Source: Lucinisca nassula (taxonomy: Eukaryota > Mollusca > Bivalvia > Lucinida > Lucinidae). Taken from it: a DNA stretch of 64,000 bases. This document shows, piece after piece, positions 22,241 through 32,257 of this stretch (positions within the stretch are counted from its first letter, which is position 1; every line of letters begins with the position of its first letter). A model generated the notes under the pieces. That model saw only the letters and a list, made by a program, of their open reading frames with translations, was not told the origin of the DNA and made no database searches. The position numbers were made by a program, and so were the translations under genes. The stretch lies in contig OY757013.1 of assembly GCA_963580285.1 (NCBI GenBank), positions 155,919,900-155,983,899 of the forward strand. Direction: 5' to 3'.

Positions 22241-22440
22241 TATGTTCTAGAAATGGTTATCCTTTGGAAGCAAGGAATACACCACATAACTGGAAAATAT
22301 GGAGTGTACATGTTTTCTGGGCCAGACTAGCTAGTTTCGGCCAATTAGGCCTCATCAGTGACCCTCAAATATTTTCAAAATTCAACTATGGCATCAGTGA
22401 TCCCAAAGGACAAGAAAATATAAACTACACAATGATGTAG
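22241..22440 (-). mobile_element. Hammerhead-bearing repeat HR, copy 2 (inside Tc1)
   Basis: Second copy of the ribozyme repeat, from TATGTTCTAG to AATGATGTAG. It shares nearly all of 20561-20763 and keeps the CTACA/TGTAG end hairpin on the minus strand. Similarity to copy 1 stops at the same right border (GATGTAG), which fixes that end. Possible short duplications (ACAA) flank it, but they are too short to rely on. Confidence 0.78.
22319..22364 (-). ncRNA. Hammerhead ribozyme, type I (copy 2)
   Basis: Same 46 nt design as 20643-20688 on the minus strand: GGGUCA, CUGAUGA (22358-22352), stem II GGCC-UAAUU-GGCC, GAAA, then AC-UAGCUA-GUC and UGGCCC. The stem II loop (UAAUU instead of UAAAU) and the stem III loop (UAGCUA instead of UAGCUU) differ. 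No core base is changed, so two diverging copies both keep the catalytic fold. The word CUAGCUAG here is a perfect palindrome, which could pair two molecules through stem III. Confidence 0.88.
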
Positions 22441-22551
22441 CTACAACAAGCCGGTTTATTGGTGCGATATTTCGAGAAAACTTTCTGTATCGACTGTTGA
22501 AGTGTTGTATGAAACGATTTCATTAACAAATTCTTTATAAGAACCACATGT

Positions 22552-23530
22552 ATGATTCGGCAAACGGAGGCTCATCGTTGGAGAGCCGTTGCCATGCTCC
22601 AGACCGGAAGTACGCAGTTGCAGACGACAAATGTTATAAATACGTCACAGTCAGTTGTCAGTCGACTATGGGCACGCTATCATAGGACAGGAGCAGTAGC
22701 GGATTTGCAGAGAAGTGGACGCCCGAAGAGTACTAAGGGACGCGATGACCACCTTGTTGTCTATCAAGCGTTACGCTACTGGATACTAACGTCAACAGAC
22801 ATTCAGCAATACCTGCGCCGAATAAGAGGGGTTTATGTCTCTAGACAGACGATCCAAAATCGCCTCGGGCACTCGAGTGATCTTACGGCACGGCGTCCGC
22901 AAGTTCTACTGCCGTTGAAAGCTAGGCACCGTAGAGCACGTTTTGTGTGGTGTACACAGCGCAGACGTTGGAACATTAATCAGTGATCTCACGTAATGTA
23001 CAGTGACGAATCCCGGTTCAACTTGGACTTTCGTGATGGTAGTAGAAAATTCTGGCGTCGCACTGGTGAACGTTATATAGACCCGGCTAGAATTGCGCAT
23101 GGCCGATATGGAGCAGGGTCTATTATGGTATGGGGTGGGATCACCATGACTGAAAAAAAAAAACTGACTTACATGTGTGCCAAGGCAGAGTTACCGGACT
23201 GTACTATCGTGATAACGTGTTGGCTCTTCACGTGATACCGTTTGCTCGACGCCACGGTCATGGATTCAACTTAAAGGACGGTTACGCTAGGGCTGATCGC
23301 GCACGCGTCGTCACTGAGTACCTTCAACAGCAAAATATTCGGACAATGTCATGGCCTGCGATGAGTCCAGACTTATTTCCAATCGAACACGTATGGGACA
23401 TCCTCGGGAAACGAGTCGGAAGCCGCGATCCGCCTCCAAGGACCCTGGGTGAGCTTGGTGTAGCACTTCAATAAGAGCGGCAAAGGATCCCTCAGTTCAC
23501 GATTCGAATGCGACGACGATGCATTGGCTG
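22552..23530 (+). pseudogene. Tc1-like transposase remnant
   Basis: The start MIRQTEAHRWRAVAMLQTG and the helix-turn-helix region (SQSVVSRLWARYHRTGAV, RSGRPKST) are of Tc1 type, with HTH_Tc3-like DNA binding in the first ~110 residues. TGA at 22984-22986 precedes the first catalytic block YSDESRFNLD, whose Asp is kept. A frameshift in the poly-A region near 23150-23200 moves reading to another frame (GLYYRDNVLALHVIPF). The second catalytic Asp block is altered, with KDGYAR where QDNAR is usual. The last block (MSPDLFPIEHVWD) keeps the Glu. A further stop follows GELGVALQ at 23472, and weak homology runs on to ~23530. At least two disabling changes are present, so it cannot make transposase. 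Confidence 0.88.
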
Positions 23531-23766
23531 CTGACACAATCGAGACGGTCCAATCCGTTATTAAGGGCTTGTGAAAAATGACGTTGACGCCTAGAAGGTT
23601 GGTCGCCGTGTCGCTACATAGTGACGTGACCACTGGAATTAATGTGTGGTTTAATTTATGGATATTCGATAGTCATTTGAATTAAATGCATCTTGGCCAG
23701 GTAACGTTTTATTTATTACCCAATATTCAGCCTGAACGTAAAATATCCCCTACTTCCTGTGAACAG

Positions 23767-24885
23767 TATATATTACAGAAATCACGTTTTTATTATGCTT
23801 AAAGGGTTCTTACACCAGAAGTAGGTTATCCAGTGTTATGGTACTTGTATTCTGCACCCAATTTATAATTTCTGAAACAGTTTTCAGCTAATAGAGCGCT
23901 TAGGAGTACAATAGGCAGAAATGACTATTTTCAATATTTACTGTGTTCAAAGGGCCCTAACTCCAAAAGCAGGTTAACCAGCATTTTCGTTCTTGTGTTC
24001 TGCAAGTTGCATTATAGTGCTTCACATTTATGAGAAATACATGAAAATCTCTTGAACGTTTTTTAACATATAAAGCGGACACGAATACGATACAAATGGC
24101 TTTAGATGTTCAAATGGCAATCACTCCAAAGGTACGCTTATCAGACTGTAATGTATTTTTTTATTTTCTGCATGTCGTCTCGTGGTGCTTTTCATTTGTA
24201 TAAAGTTTCGTGAATATAACTTTAACCATGTCAGAGAACGGGAGTAGACATGAGCACATTTTAGAAAATGGCTAAGTTCAATTTTCAAAGGGCACCTAGA
24301 AATGTTTTCAGAGGTAAACAATGTCCCCCTAACCATTAATATAATTGAAGCACCCATTTGACCTTGAAAACTATGTTCTTAGGTGCACACAAGCCATTTT
24401 TGCGATAAACTGACAGATTAGGTAGCTTGTGACATTACAAAGGGGCTACGCACACCAAACTGTAATCAACTCTTTGGCAGATTACGATCTATATTGCACG
24501 AAATTTGACCAACATTCATTAATTCTTAAATGAGACAGGCCATTATTTGCCCACGATTGACAACTTTTGGCGACCTGTACCCTTGAAAATTTGGTCAATG
24601 TCACCAAAATCTAATCAAATCTTTGGATGGTTGCGAGGATATATTGTACCAAAATTGTCCAAAATACAATGTCAGTTTTCAGGGACTTGTGATCATGAAA
24701 ATAAGGCCAAGGTCACCAATATCTACTCAAATGTATTGTAAGTTGCAGTGACACAATGTACCAAGCTTGCGCAAATTTCTGCTGTCCCAAAATAGACAGT
24801 TTTTTGGGGGGTGGGGCTGTGCCCTTGAAAAAAATGGCAAGATCACCAAAATCAAATTAAATCTTTGTTAGATTGTAATGATATA
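23767..24885 (+). repeat. Diverged tandem-repeat DNA (T7), left part
   Basis: Loosely repeated blocks of 110-170 bp: 'GGGCCCTAACTCCAAAAGCA' and 'CAATCACTCCAAAGGTACGC' types up to ~24200, then ACCAAAATCTAATCAAATCT / GATATATTGTACCAAAATTG types from 24400. The same blocks continue after the inserted element, at 26428-27410. It looks like a decayed tandem core of a pearl/Helentron-type element. No gene is seen. Confidence 0.55.
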
Positions 24886-26427
24886 GGGTCAATCCGGGTA
24901 AATACGGACGACTTTTACACGTCGAAGTTTGGCGTGCTACTGTTGTCGGTGTTCCGATGTTAGGGACCTGGGAACCGGTTTTTATAAAGGTTTATTATCT
25001 CCCTTTGCCAATGTAATATTAATTGCATGTTTTAATGGGACCTAAGGCCTTGAAAAAGCGAAAAAATGCATGATAGGCAGATCCGGGTAAATACGGACGA
25101 GGTAGGGAAAGTACGGACATAGACTGGGAAAATACGGACAGTATTAAAACAGTCGGGAAAATACGGACATTCAATTATTTTTTAAAACTATATCATTTAA
25201 TTGTTGAGGAGTACAACTTGATTTCATCTATAAATGTATTTAGAAAACTTTAGTGTTAAAGTGCCCCGGCCAAAAATGTCCATTCTGGAGAGGATGTAAT
25301 GGCATTTCTTGCCGACGATGTTTGTTTAATTTGATGTTTAACGTCCCCGCCAACACTGTTTATGTCATTTTGAAGACGTTGCTTCCAATTTTGTGGGACT
25401 TTTACCTGGCATAGAGTGTAAATGACTTCTCGAGCCCTGTCGCTCAATGAAACCAATAACGTTCATAAGCACGAACGGTCGGACTCGCACCGCTTTGCCT
25501 GTGCTGGCTTAGAACTTCTAAACGGTTTACCAGTACTCGTGTACGGTCGGATGAAGGTCTGCATGTAAACATCATGTAGCCCATCTACATGTAGCCTCGG
25601 GCCAATACAGCAGACCTCGGACCCGTAAATGGGCCAATACGAAATTTCTTGCTTAATAACATTATAGTACTGACTTGTTAATGTATCAGTAAACTGATCA
25701 GCTCCGTATGACCTAAATGATGCTGAATGGATCGTAAAATTTGAGAATAACAAACAAAACATCAGCTTATGGATGTGATGATGTTTCGTGTTGGAAAAGT
25801 GTGAATGTCAGTTTCTCTAGTTTTATTAAACGAGTAGGACAAATCTTAAAGCATTTCTGCAATAAGGAAAAAGTGAAAAGGATGACGGGGAGGAGAAAAA
25901 GAAGGGAGAGGAGAAAAGTGGAGAAAGGAATGTTAGAGTGGAGAGATAGGCGAAGGGAGAATTTTGCTGGAATCTACCTGTCCGTATTTTTCCGATATGA
26001 AAAAACAGTTGGTAAAATACGGACAGTTTACATTTTAGCTGATAAAACTTACATAGTTCATATTTCCTTGAAAATGTATCTAAAAAACAAAAATTAAATG
26101 ATACAAGCTTTGTTTAAAATAAATTTTATCAATAAAATTTGAGAAAAAATACCTTAAGTTAGCCTTAGAATTTTTTCTTTCAAATACTCCCGCTTTTAGA
26201 AGTTTTATCAAAAACGAAAAGGAGGCAAGGGTGGTCCAAATGACGTGGATATATTACGTAGTTCTAAAGGGATGTAATCGTGTGAAAGCTAACAGTAGAA
26301 GAACCGAATGTAGAGTTAAATAGAAAATTGAACGATACGCCGTTACATCCCCGAAGGACCGAAATATGGCTATTTGTATCAAACTGTCCGTATTTACCCC
26401 TCTGTCCGTATTTACCCGGATTGACCC
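24886..26427. mobile_element. TIR element E1 with subterminal AAATACGGAC motifs
   Basis: Terminal inverted repeats GGGTCAATCCGGGTAAATAC on the left and, inverted, the same 20 bases on the right; the match continues through GGAC. TA lies on both sides (24884-24885, 26428-26429). Inside the left end the motif AAATACGGAC or a close variant occurs five times by 25170; near the right end four more copies lie at 25978-26413. The two flanks together restore one T7 unit (GATTGTAATGATA then CTGTACAAAGTTTGACC), supporting a clean insertion. There is no transposase. A SINE-C fragment is nested at 25321-25610. The Lys/Arg-rich open frame at 25741-26097 shows no domain. Confidence 0.82.
25321..25610 (-). 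mobile_element. SINE-C copy, degraded
   Basis: Minus-strand copy starting TTTGTTTAATTTGATGTTTA, with GTCATTTTGAAGACGTTGCT and ATGTAAACATCATGTAGCCC. The 5' end differs from other copies (ATGTAGCCTCGGGCC) and may be rearranged. It lies wholly within element E1. Confidence 0.7.
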
Positions 26428-27410
26428 TACTGTACAAAGTTTGACCATATTCTATCAATTTGTTCGCGAAATAGTGTGAAAAATGACAATTTACAGCCTG
26501 TTAGCTGTATTTTTTTATTTTGTTTTTGTTTGTTTGTATTGAGGTTTAAGCCCCCGGCAACACTGTTTCGGTCATTTTGGAGATGTTGCTTCCAATTTCG
26601 TGGGACCTTTACCCGACATGGAGATGAAATGACTTCTCACGCCCTGCCGCCCAATGAATCCACCTTGCCGCCCAATGAAACCAATAGGGTTGATGTGCAT
26701 AGGATTGTCCGACTCGCAACACGTTGCCTGGGCAGGCTTAGTCCTTCTAAGAGGTTTACGAGTACTTTTGTGCGATCAATTTCAGCTCTGCGTGGAAGCA
26801 CCATGCAGCCTAATCAATTTCTCCAACCTGTAACCTCAAATATGAGGTCAATGTTATCAAAATCTAGTCAAATCTTTGGTAAGTAACAAATATATATTGT
26901 ACTTAGTTTGACCGAATTTCACAGTTTAATTGGGTGCATACAAGCCATATTTTGCCCGAAATTTACAGTTTTTGGGGACCTGTGCCCTTGATAATAAGGT
27001 CAATGCCACCAGAGCCTAGTGGCTGTTTTCCACTATCCTAGTGATGGAACAGAGCAAGTTTGGTCAGAATCCATCAATAGGTTAAGGAGATATATATTGC
27101 TTCAAACAGGATACACCGACGCAAACGCAATCCGCACCAAAATCAATATGCACCCCCACCCCCCACCCCCACCCCCACCCCTCCACCAGTGCGGGGCATA
27201 ATTACTCCAAAATTAGGAAATTAAACCAGTTTCGACTCATATGTTTTGCATGCCGTCTTATGGTGCTTTGCATATTTGTGTAGTTTCACGAAAATATCTC
27301 AAATGGTCTTCTCAGAGTTATAGGCACAAAATATGAAATGAGGGAAGGACGGATGCAAACTCAAAATTTCGGAGGGTATACATAATACCCTGCCACTTTT
27401 GTGGCACATA
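26428..27410 (+). repeat. Diverged tandem-repeat DNA (T7), right part
   Basis: Continuation of the T7 repeats after E1, with a SINE-C copy at 26522-26842. It ends in AAGGACGGATGCAAACTC and a short hairpin-like TATACATAATACCC / GCCACTTTTGTGGCA terminus near 27400, again the microsatellite-plus-stem-loop plan. The C-rich run at 27151-27180 is simple sequence. Confidence 0.6.
26522..26842 (-). mobile_element. SINE-C copy
   Basis: Near full-length minus-strand copy: TTTGTTTGTTTGTATTGAGG start, a duplicated CCTTGCCGCCCAATGAA-type block near 26642-26672, then GTGGAAGCACCATGCAGCC. I found no clear target-site duplication. Confidence 0.78.
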
Positions 27411-27547
27411 AATGATTTTGTCTATAGTACATTTAAATTGAACTATTAAGACAGGCTAAAATCATGACTTGTTATTCTTTTCAACACCTATTTTAAAGGC
27501 TTCAGTTTTCATCACATACTTTCTACAGCCTGGGCCCTATTATATAA

Positions 27548-27745
27548 CATCATGAAAATATGCCTATTCAAATATTTCACAACTTTTTTCACCAAAAATG
27601 AAAATTTTCAGATAAAAACAAATCTGATATGTTTATATTTATCCACAAAACAGAGTGTGGGTACTGGTTAGAACCGCCTCGACCAGGCAGTTGTAACGAG
27701 TAACCACAATCTATGTTTGTGAGCAGTTAACATGAAAGAAAAATG
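27548..27745 (+). mobile_element. MITE-H copy 7 (partial)
   Basis: Left end CATCATGAAAATATGCCTAT, degraded centre (TTAGAACCGCCTCGACC / GGCAGTTGTAACGAG), right side lost after AGCAGTTAACATGAAAG. From 27746 to 28297 the DNA is unassigned; it contains a short direct/inverted TTTTCACACTGTGAAAAT pair at 27813-27846. Confidence 0.72.
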
Positions 27746-28297
27746 AAATTTACATTTATTTTATACTCTGCAGTGAAATCAATGCATATCTGAGACAAAT
27801 AAAAATGATATTTTCACACTGTGAAAATATTTTCACACTGTGAAAAATAACATGACCTTGTTATTTTTACAGTAGCAGACCGGACTACTTTTACTCGTAA
27901 AAATTCATACGTTATCGATAAAATAATTCTGTAGAACACCTTGAAAAGCACACTTTGAACTGTGAAAATGCTGTATTCAAAATGGCGTTCTGTTTAGGTT
28001 TTAAAACTAACAGTTGTGACGTCATAGCCAGGTCAAAATTACGACCAATTACCGTAAGTGTCTAAATAAGTTATAAAATAAAAAGAAAATTTACTTTTTT
28101 CGGAAGAAACCAAAAGTATCTCGTGTGCTAAAAACATCCGAAGTTTCATTCGTGCTTCGCACTCGTGAAAATTTGGATGTTTTCAACACACTCGATGAAA
28201 TATTAATAGTATCCACCTCAGAAAAATAAATATCATCTATGTGCCCTTGTTATCCCCAGTTGTATGGGGCGCCGTTTTACTATTTAATCCGTATTTA

Positions 28298-28580
28298 TAG
28301 ATATCCATACTTATTTATGGATATCCATAATTATTTATGGATATCCATAATTCGAATTATGGATATCCATAATTCCAATTATGGATATCCATAAATCGAA
28401 CTGAATTAATGATATCCATAAATCGAATAATGGATACCCATTATTCGATTTATTGATATCCATAAATCGAATTATGGATATCCATAAATCGAATTATGGA
28501 TATCCTTAATTCGATTTATGGATAGCCATTATTCGGCTGATTTATGGATATCCATAAATCAAATTATGGATATCCATAAT
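28298..28580. repeat. Array of GGATATCC palindromes, first
   Basis: About eleven to thirteen overlapping palindromic units of the form ATGGATATCCAT separated by AATTCGAATT or AAATCGAATT-type spacers, themselves near-palindromic. Both strands read almost alike, so the array could fold into many alternative hairpins. A second array of the same sequence is at 30095-30273. There is no coding potential. DNA from 28581 to 28764 is unassigned (A-rich tract at 28627). Confidence 0.9.
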
Positions 28581-28764
28581 CCCCCTCTGCAAAGAAACAT
28601 AATGAGTAATGAGGGCTCCCCTTGCAAAAAAAAAAAAAAAGAAAGAAAAAAAATGACTATTCCCGTCATGCAGGTTTCCGATTTAGGTGTGTAATAAAAG
28701 CCGGTACGGGTGTGGAGGTAATGAAGGGTAGGCTTAGTGGTGGTCAATGGTGTGGGAGAGTTAT

Positions 28765-29656
28765 GTTTTGTTTGAATTGAGGTTGAACGTCCCCTTCAAT
28801 ACTATTTAGGTAATTTTGGAGACGTTGCTTCCAATTATGTTGGGCATTAAAATGAAATGACATATCAATCCCGCCGGCCTCGGTAGCTCAGTCGGATGTG
28901 CGTCTGACTGGTGATCAGGAGGACGCGGTTTCGATACCTGACAGGGTCGGCAACATTCTTTCGTGGAGATTGATCATGAAATCTTTTCTATGGTCATTTT
29001 CTTCCTTCCGCTGATTCAAGAAGGGCAGTTTTGTTTTGGAGTAATCAAATAATTTACACATCACTTTCACAAGTCCGAGAAATGAATACCCACATACACC
29101 TAGCCTAGCCACTAGGCGTTAAAATGGATAATAGGGAATTAAAATCATATTTTGAATTAAAACGAATAGTGTATAGACGTTTAGCTAGTCTAGTCCGTCT
29201 GGCTTTATTTTGAGATTACTACAGTTGGAGATACTACCAAATAGACTTGCCCTTATAAACCAAGGTTAAAAATTGTTAATATAATAAAAAATACTATTAA
29301 TTACAGACTAGTGATTGATCATGAATTCTTTTCTACGGTCATTCTCTCCCTTCCGCTGTTTCAAGAAGGGCAGTTGTCAGTTTCTGGCGAAAGAACGTGC
29401 ACTGTACTGGTTAACTGCTTACGTATAAGCCTGTCCAGGAAAAGTGTGGATAGGTAAACTGACCGGCTTAAAAATGAACTAAATTAGTGTTGACTGGGCC
29501 GGTAAACTCAAATACAAACAAACATCTTAATCCCTGCCGCCCATTGACTCGCAAGACTTTGTTTGGGCAGGCTTAGACCTTCTAAACGGTTTTCAAGTAC
29601 TCTCAGCTCATGCAGCCAAATCTATTTCTCCAAGCCCTAATAGGCGGGGGTTAGAA
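28765..29656 (-). mobile_element. SINE-C copy split by SINE-B
   Basis: The 3' part (on its own strand) of a minus-strand SINE-C lies at 28765-28871 (GTTTGAATTGAGGTTGAACG onward). The 5' part follows at 29522-29656 (TCCCTGCCGCCCATTG to CCCTAATAGGCGGGGG). SINE-B sequence at 28872-29521 interrupts it, flanked by ACATATCAATCC (28860-28871) and ACATCTTAATCC (29522-29533), 10 of 12 identical. Here SINE-B is the younger insertion, the reverse of 2569-2995. Confidence 0.82.
28872..29521 (+). mobile_element. SINE-B, with internal insertion and duplication
   Basis: tRNA-like head CGGCCTCGGTAGCTCAGTCG, with GATCAGGAGGACGCGG and a weak box B (GTTTCGATACC). The body runs to AGAAGGGCAGTT at 29032, then ~275 bp of foreign sequence follows. 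The block GATTGATCATGAA...AGAAGGGCAGTT is repeated at 29312-29370 and continues to the 3' tail GTAAACTCAAATACAAACAA. The ~65 bp duplication either side of the insert is too long for an ordinary target-site duplication. Confidence 0.75.
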
Positions 29657-30094
29657 GATATAATCTGAATCTGCCTGGTTCTCCATGCATCTCAAGTAGA
29701 GTATTATATGGATGTATGTTAATACTATATATAACGACCATGTGCATTTTTCTCCAGAAAGCATGCATGGATTGCTTGTTTGGATCATTATAATCTTACG
29801 TTCGTCTTTCAGTGTCCTTAGGTGCGCAGTCCTCATAGAGGTGATTCCAGAGGGATCGGAATCGGGCCGGAATTTCCAGATCTTACGGCTGGTTCCGATA
29901 TTTAACTGCACACATGGCGGGCGTTCAGCGTATGGCGTCCGTTGCTTTGTGGAAGCCTTACGGGCTGAAAAGGCTGCACGGCAGAGAGGTCCCTTTAATT
30001 GGTCATCATCTTCCAGTTGAAGATTTTGAAGATTTTTACAATAAACAATCACTTGTCTTAGGGAGAAATCATTAAACCAAAAGCTTTGGCGGTG
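29657..30094. other. Unassigned DNA
   Basis: No recognised repeat. Overlapping open frames on both strands (29651-30052 minus, 29712-30020 plus) have no similarity I can name and no start or splice context, so I do not call a gene. Confidence 0.4.
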
Positions 30095-30273
30095 ATTTAT
30101 GGATATCCATAATTCGAATTATGGATATCCATAAATCGATCTGAATTATAGATATCCATAAATCGAATTATGGATTTCCATAATTCGAATTATGGATATC
30201 CATAAATCAGAGGAATAATGGATATCCATAAATCGAATTGTGGATATCCATTATTCGAATTATGGATATCCAA
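30095..30273. repeat. Array of GGATATCC palindromes, second
   Basis: About seven units of the array seen at 28298-28580 (ATGGATATCCATAATTCGAA type), about 1.5 kb away. The spacing and shared variants suggest either two insertions of one element type or one array split by later insertions. Confidence 0.88.
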
Positions 30274-30399
30274 AAGAATTATTTGTACAACTTTTTTGGC
30301 TGTTACATGTACACATGTTAAAGCCTAAACTATCCAAAAGCTATTGAACTTTCTTCGATTCTTTATTCTGTCAGTCATGATCCAGTGATTCAAAAACAT

Positions 30400-30706
30400 A
30401 CATCACGAAGCCACGCCTATATAATTTTGACCCCTTGAACCCCACTTTTATATAGTAAAACTGGGGTTTCCGGGGGTATACCTTATTTTTCTTATTTCTG
30501 CTCTAAAATATAGATTGTGGGCACTCGTAAGAACCGCCTCATCGAGGGGGTTCTAACGAGTGCCCACAATCTATATTTTAGAGCAAGAGTGCCCACAATC
30601 TATATTTTAGAGCAGAAATAAGAAAAATATCAAAATGTTTCATCATAAATTTTTCATTTTTTCGGCAATAAAGGTGGCAATGTATTTGTATAGGCGTGTT
30701 TGCGAA
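30400..30706 (-). mobile_element. MITE-H copy 8, with a local tandem duplication
   Basis: Ends ATCACGAAGCCACGCCTATA and GTATAGGCGTGTTTGCGAAA. The segment AGTGCCCACAATCTATATTT-TAGAGCA occurs twice in a row (30558-30582 and 30586-30613), a tandem duplication of about 28 bp next to the hairpin. Confidence 0.85.
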
Positions 30707-30879
30707 ATGAATCAGAAATTCTAGGCATTACACAAGTCAGTCCGTGCTGTATTGGACAACATATGCTGGTCAACTGTTAGCTATTGATGAATGTATTAAA
30801 CTGTATGTGGGTTGTTTCATGCTGCACCTGTAACAAAATGAGGCAACATATTATAAAAATAAGAACATAATACCCCGTC

Positions 30880-31092
30880 ATTTTTATGATGAAAAATTGT
30901 GATATTTTTCTTATTTCTGCTCAAAATATAGATTGTGGGCACTGTTGATGAGGCGGTTCTAACGAGTACCCACAATCTATATTTTAGAGCAGAAATAAGA
31001 AAAATAAGGTATACGCCCGGAAAACCCAGTTTTACTATATAAAAGTAGGGTTCAAGGGGGGTCAAAATTATATAGGCATGTTTTTGTGATCT
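30880..31092 (+). mobile_element. MITE-H copy 9 (left end missing)
   Basis: Begins inside the element at TTTATGATGAAAAATTGTGA. The left hairpin arm is partly lost (GGGCACTGTTGATGAGGCGG). The right side is complete to TATAGGCATGTTTTTGTGAT. Confidence 0.8.
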
Positions 31093-31190
31093 GAATGGCG
31101 GGGTATAATAAGGAACAGAACAGAATAAATGTACATGAGACCATAACAAAGACCATAACAAAGACTAGAAATGTTTTCAGAAGAAAACTG

Positions 31191-31620
31191 TTTCTTGCAC
31201 ACCAGACAAGATAATCTGCGATTTTACACTGGGATGGAAATTTATGTTCTGTCCCTGGTGTTCCGACCCCAAATCGAATATAATCGCGTGCTTGATAAAT
31301 GCACTGGTTGATTACGACCTTGTGTGCGCCGTCGTTAAGGTTGACGTCATGCACGATCCGTGACGTCACTTTACATTCCTGCAATGTCAACACAATATGG
31401 CGGACGTTGGTAACCGAAGTGACTGCAGCATTGAAATTCCGCGCTTAGAAATGGAAGGTATGCAAGAAAAAGAACCCAATATTGATGTGAGGGGTGGATA
31501 GAAATATCCGTCTCTCGGGATCACTGTCCGGCATCACTCGGCAAGCCTCGTGATGCCGGACAGTGACCCTTGGGACGGATTTTTCTATCCACCCCTCACA
31601 CCCATATAAAATTCTTATAA
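31191..31620 (+). repeat. Interspersed repeat W, copy 2
   Basis: Nearly colinear with 19272-19710, including TTGCACACCAGACAAG, CAACACAATATGGCGGACGT and the CACTGTCCGGCATCAC / GTGATGCCGGACAGTG pair. DNA from 31621 to 32155 is unassigned and includes blocks that resemble T7. Confidence 0.75.
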
Positions 31621-32156
31621 TCCCCCACACCAACCACTAATGTTATGACTGTAACAACCACTGCATACCGTAAAAATCCCTAAAATTCAAACACCTTAAG
31701 GACGTGCTGTAATTCTCCTAAAATGTTAGCAAATTTGTTTCGAGAACAAGCAAGGAGTCCAAAAAGGGGAGACAGAATCGCATGCCTGTCCAAATACTAA
31801 GGATCATTATGGTACATGCAAAAATTGAGCATTCCATGGACCTGAGAGAACTAGAAAAATATAGTTAATGGCCTCTAAAATCCAATCAAATCTTTTGTAC
31901 GTTCAGTTTGTCTGAATTCATCCATTGTTGTAAGAGATATGGTGTAGACAAGGCAAGATTATACATTTTCGCATCATTTGGTCACGGAAAGAGAAGATCA
32001 CCAAAACAAAATCTTGGATATTTTGTGATACTATATTGTACCAAATCTTAGCACAATCTAACATTTGGAATGTTTCAATGACATATACCACAGACAACAA
32101 TTAACAAGTCTGTTCACTTGAAGATATAATACTTTTCACCAACAATTTTTCAGGTT

Positions 32157-32257
<101 letters not shown>

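Larger units (their letters stand above)
22056..23766 (+). mobile_element. Tc1-like DNA transposon (dead), TA target site
   Basis: Terminal inverted repeats: left CAGTTCACAAAAAGTAGGAG onward (22056-22080); right, read inverted, CTGTTCACAGGAAGTAGGGG (23766 backwards). They are about 21/25 identical. TA dinucleotides flank both ends (22054-22055 and 23767-23768), the target-site duplication of Tc1/mariner. The element is 1711 bp, long for the family, because it holds the ~200 bp ribozyme repeat at 22241-22440 upstream of the transposase. The transposase is a pseudogene. Confidence 0.9.

Noticed and set aside
25741..26097. 118-residue Lys/Arg-rich frame inside E1
   Set aside because: Low-complexity GA-rich DNA, no recognisable transposase motif.
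29651..30052. 133-residue minus-strand and 102-residue plus-strand overlapping frames
   Set aside because: No similarity recognised, both strands open over the same DNA, and no splice or start context.
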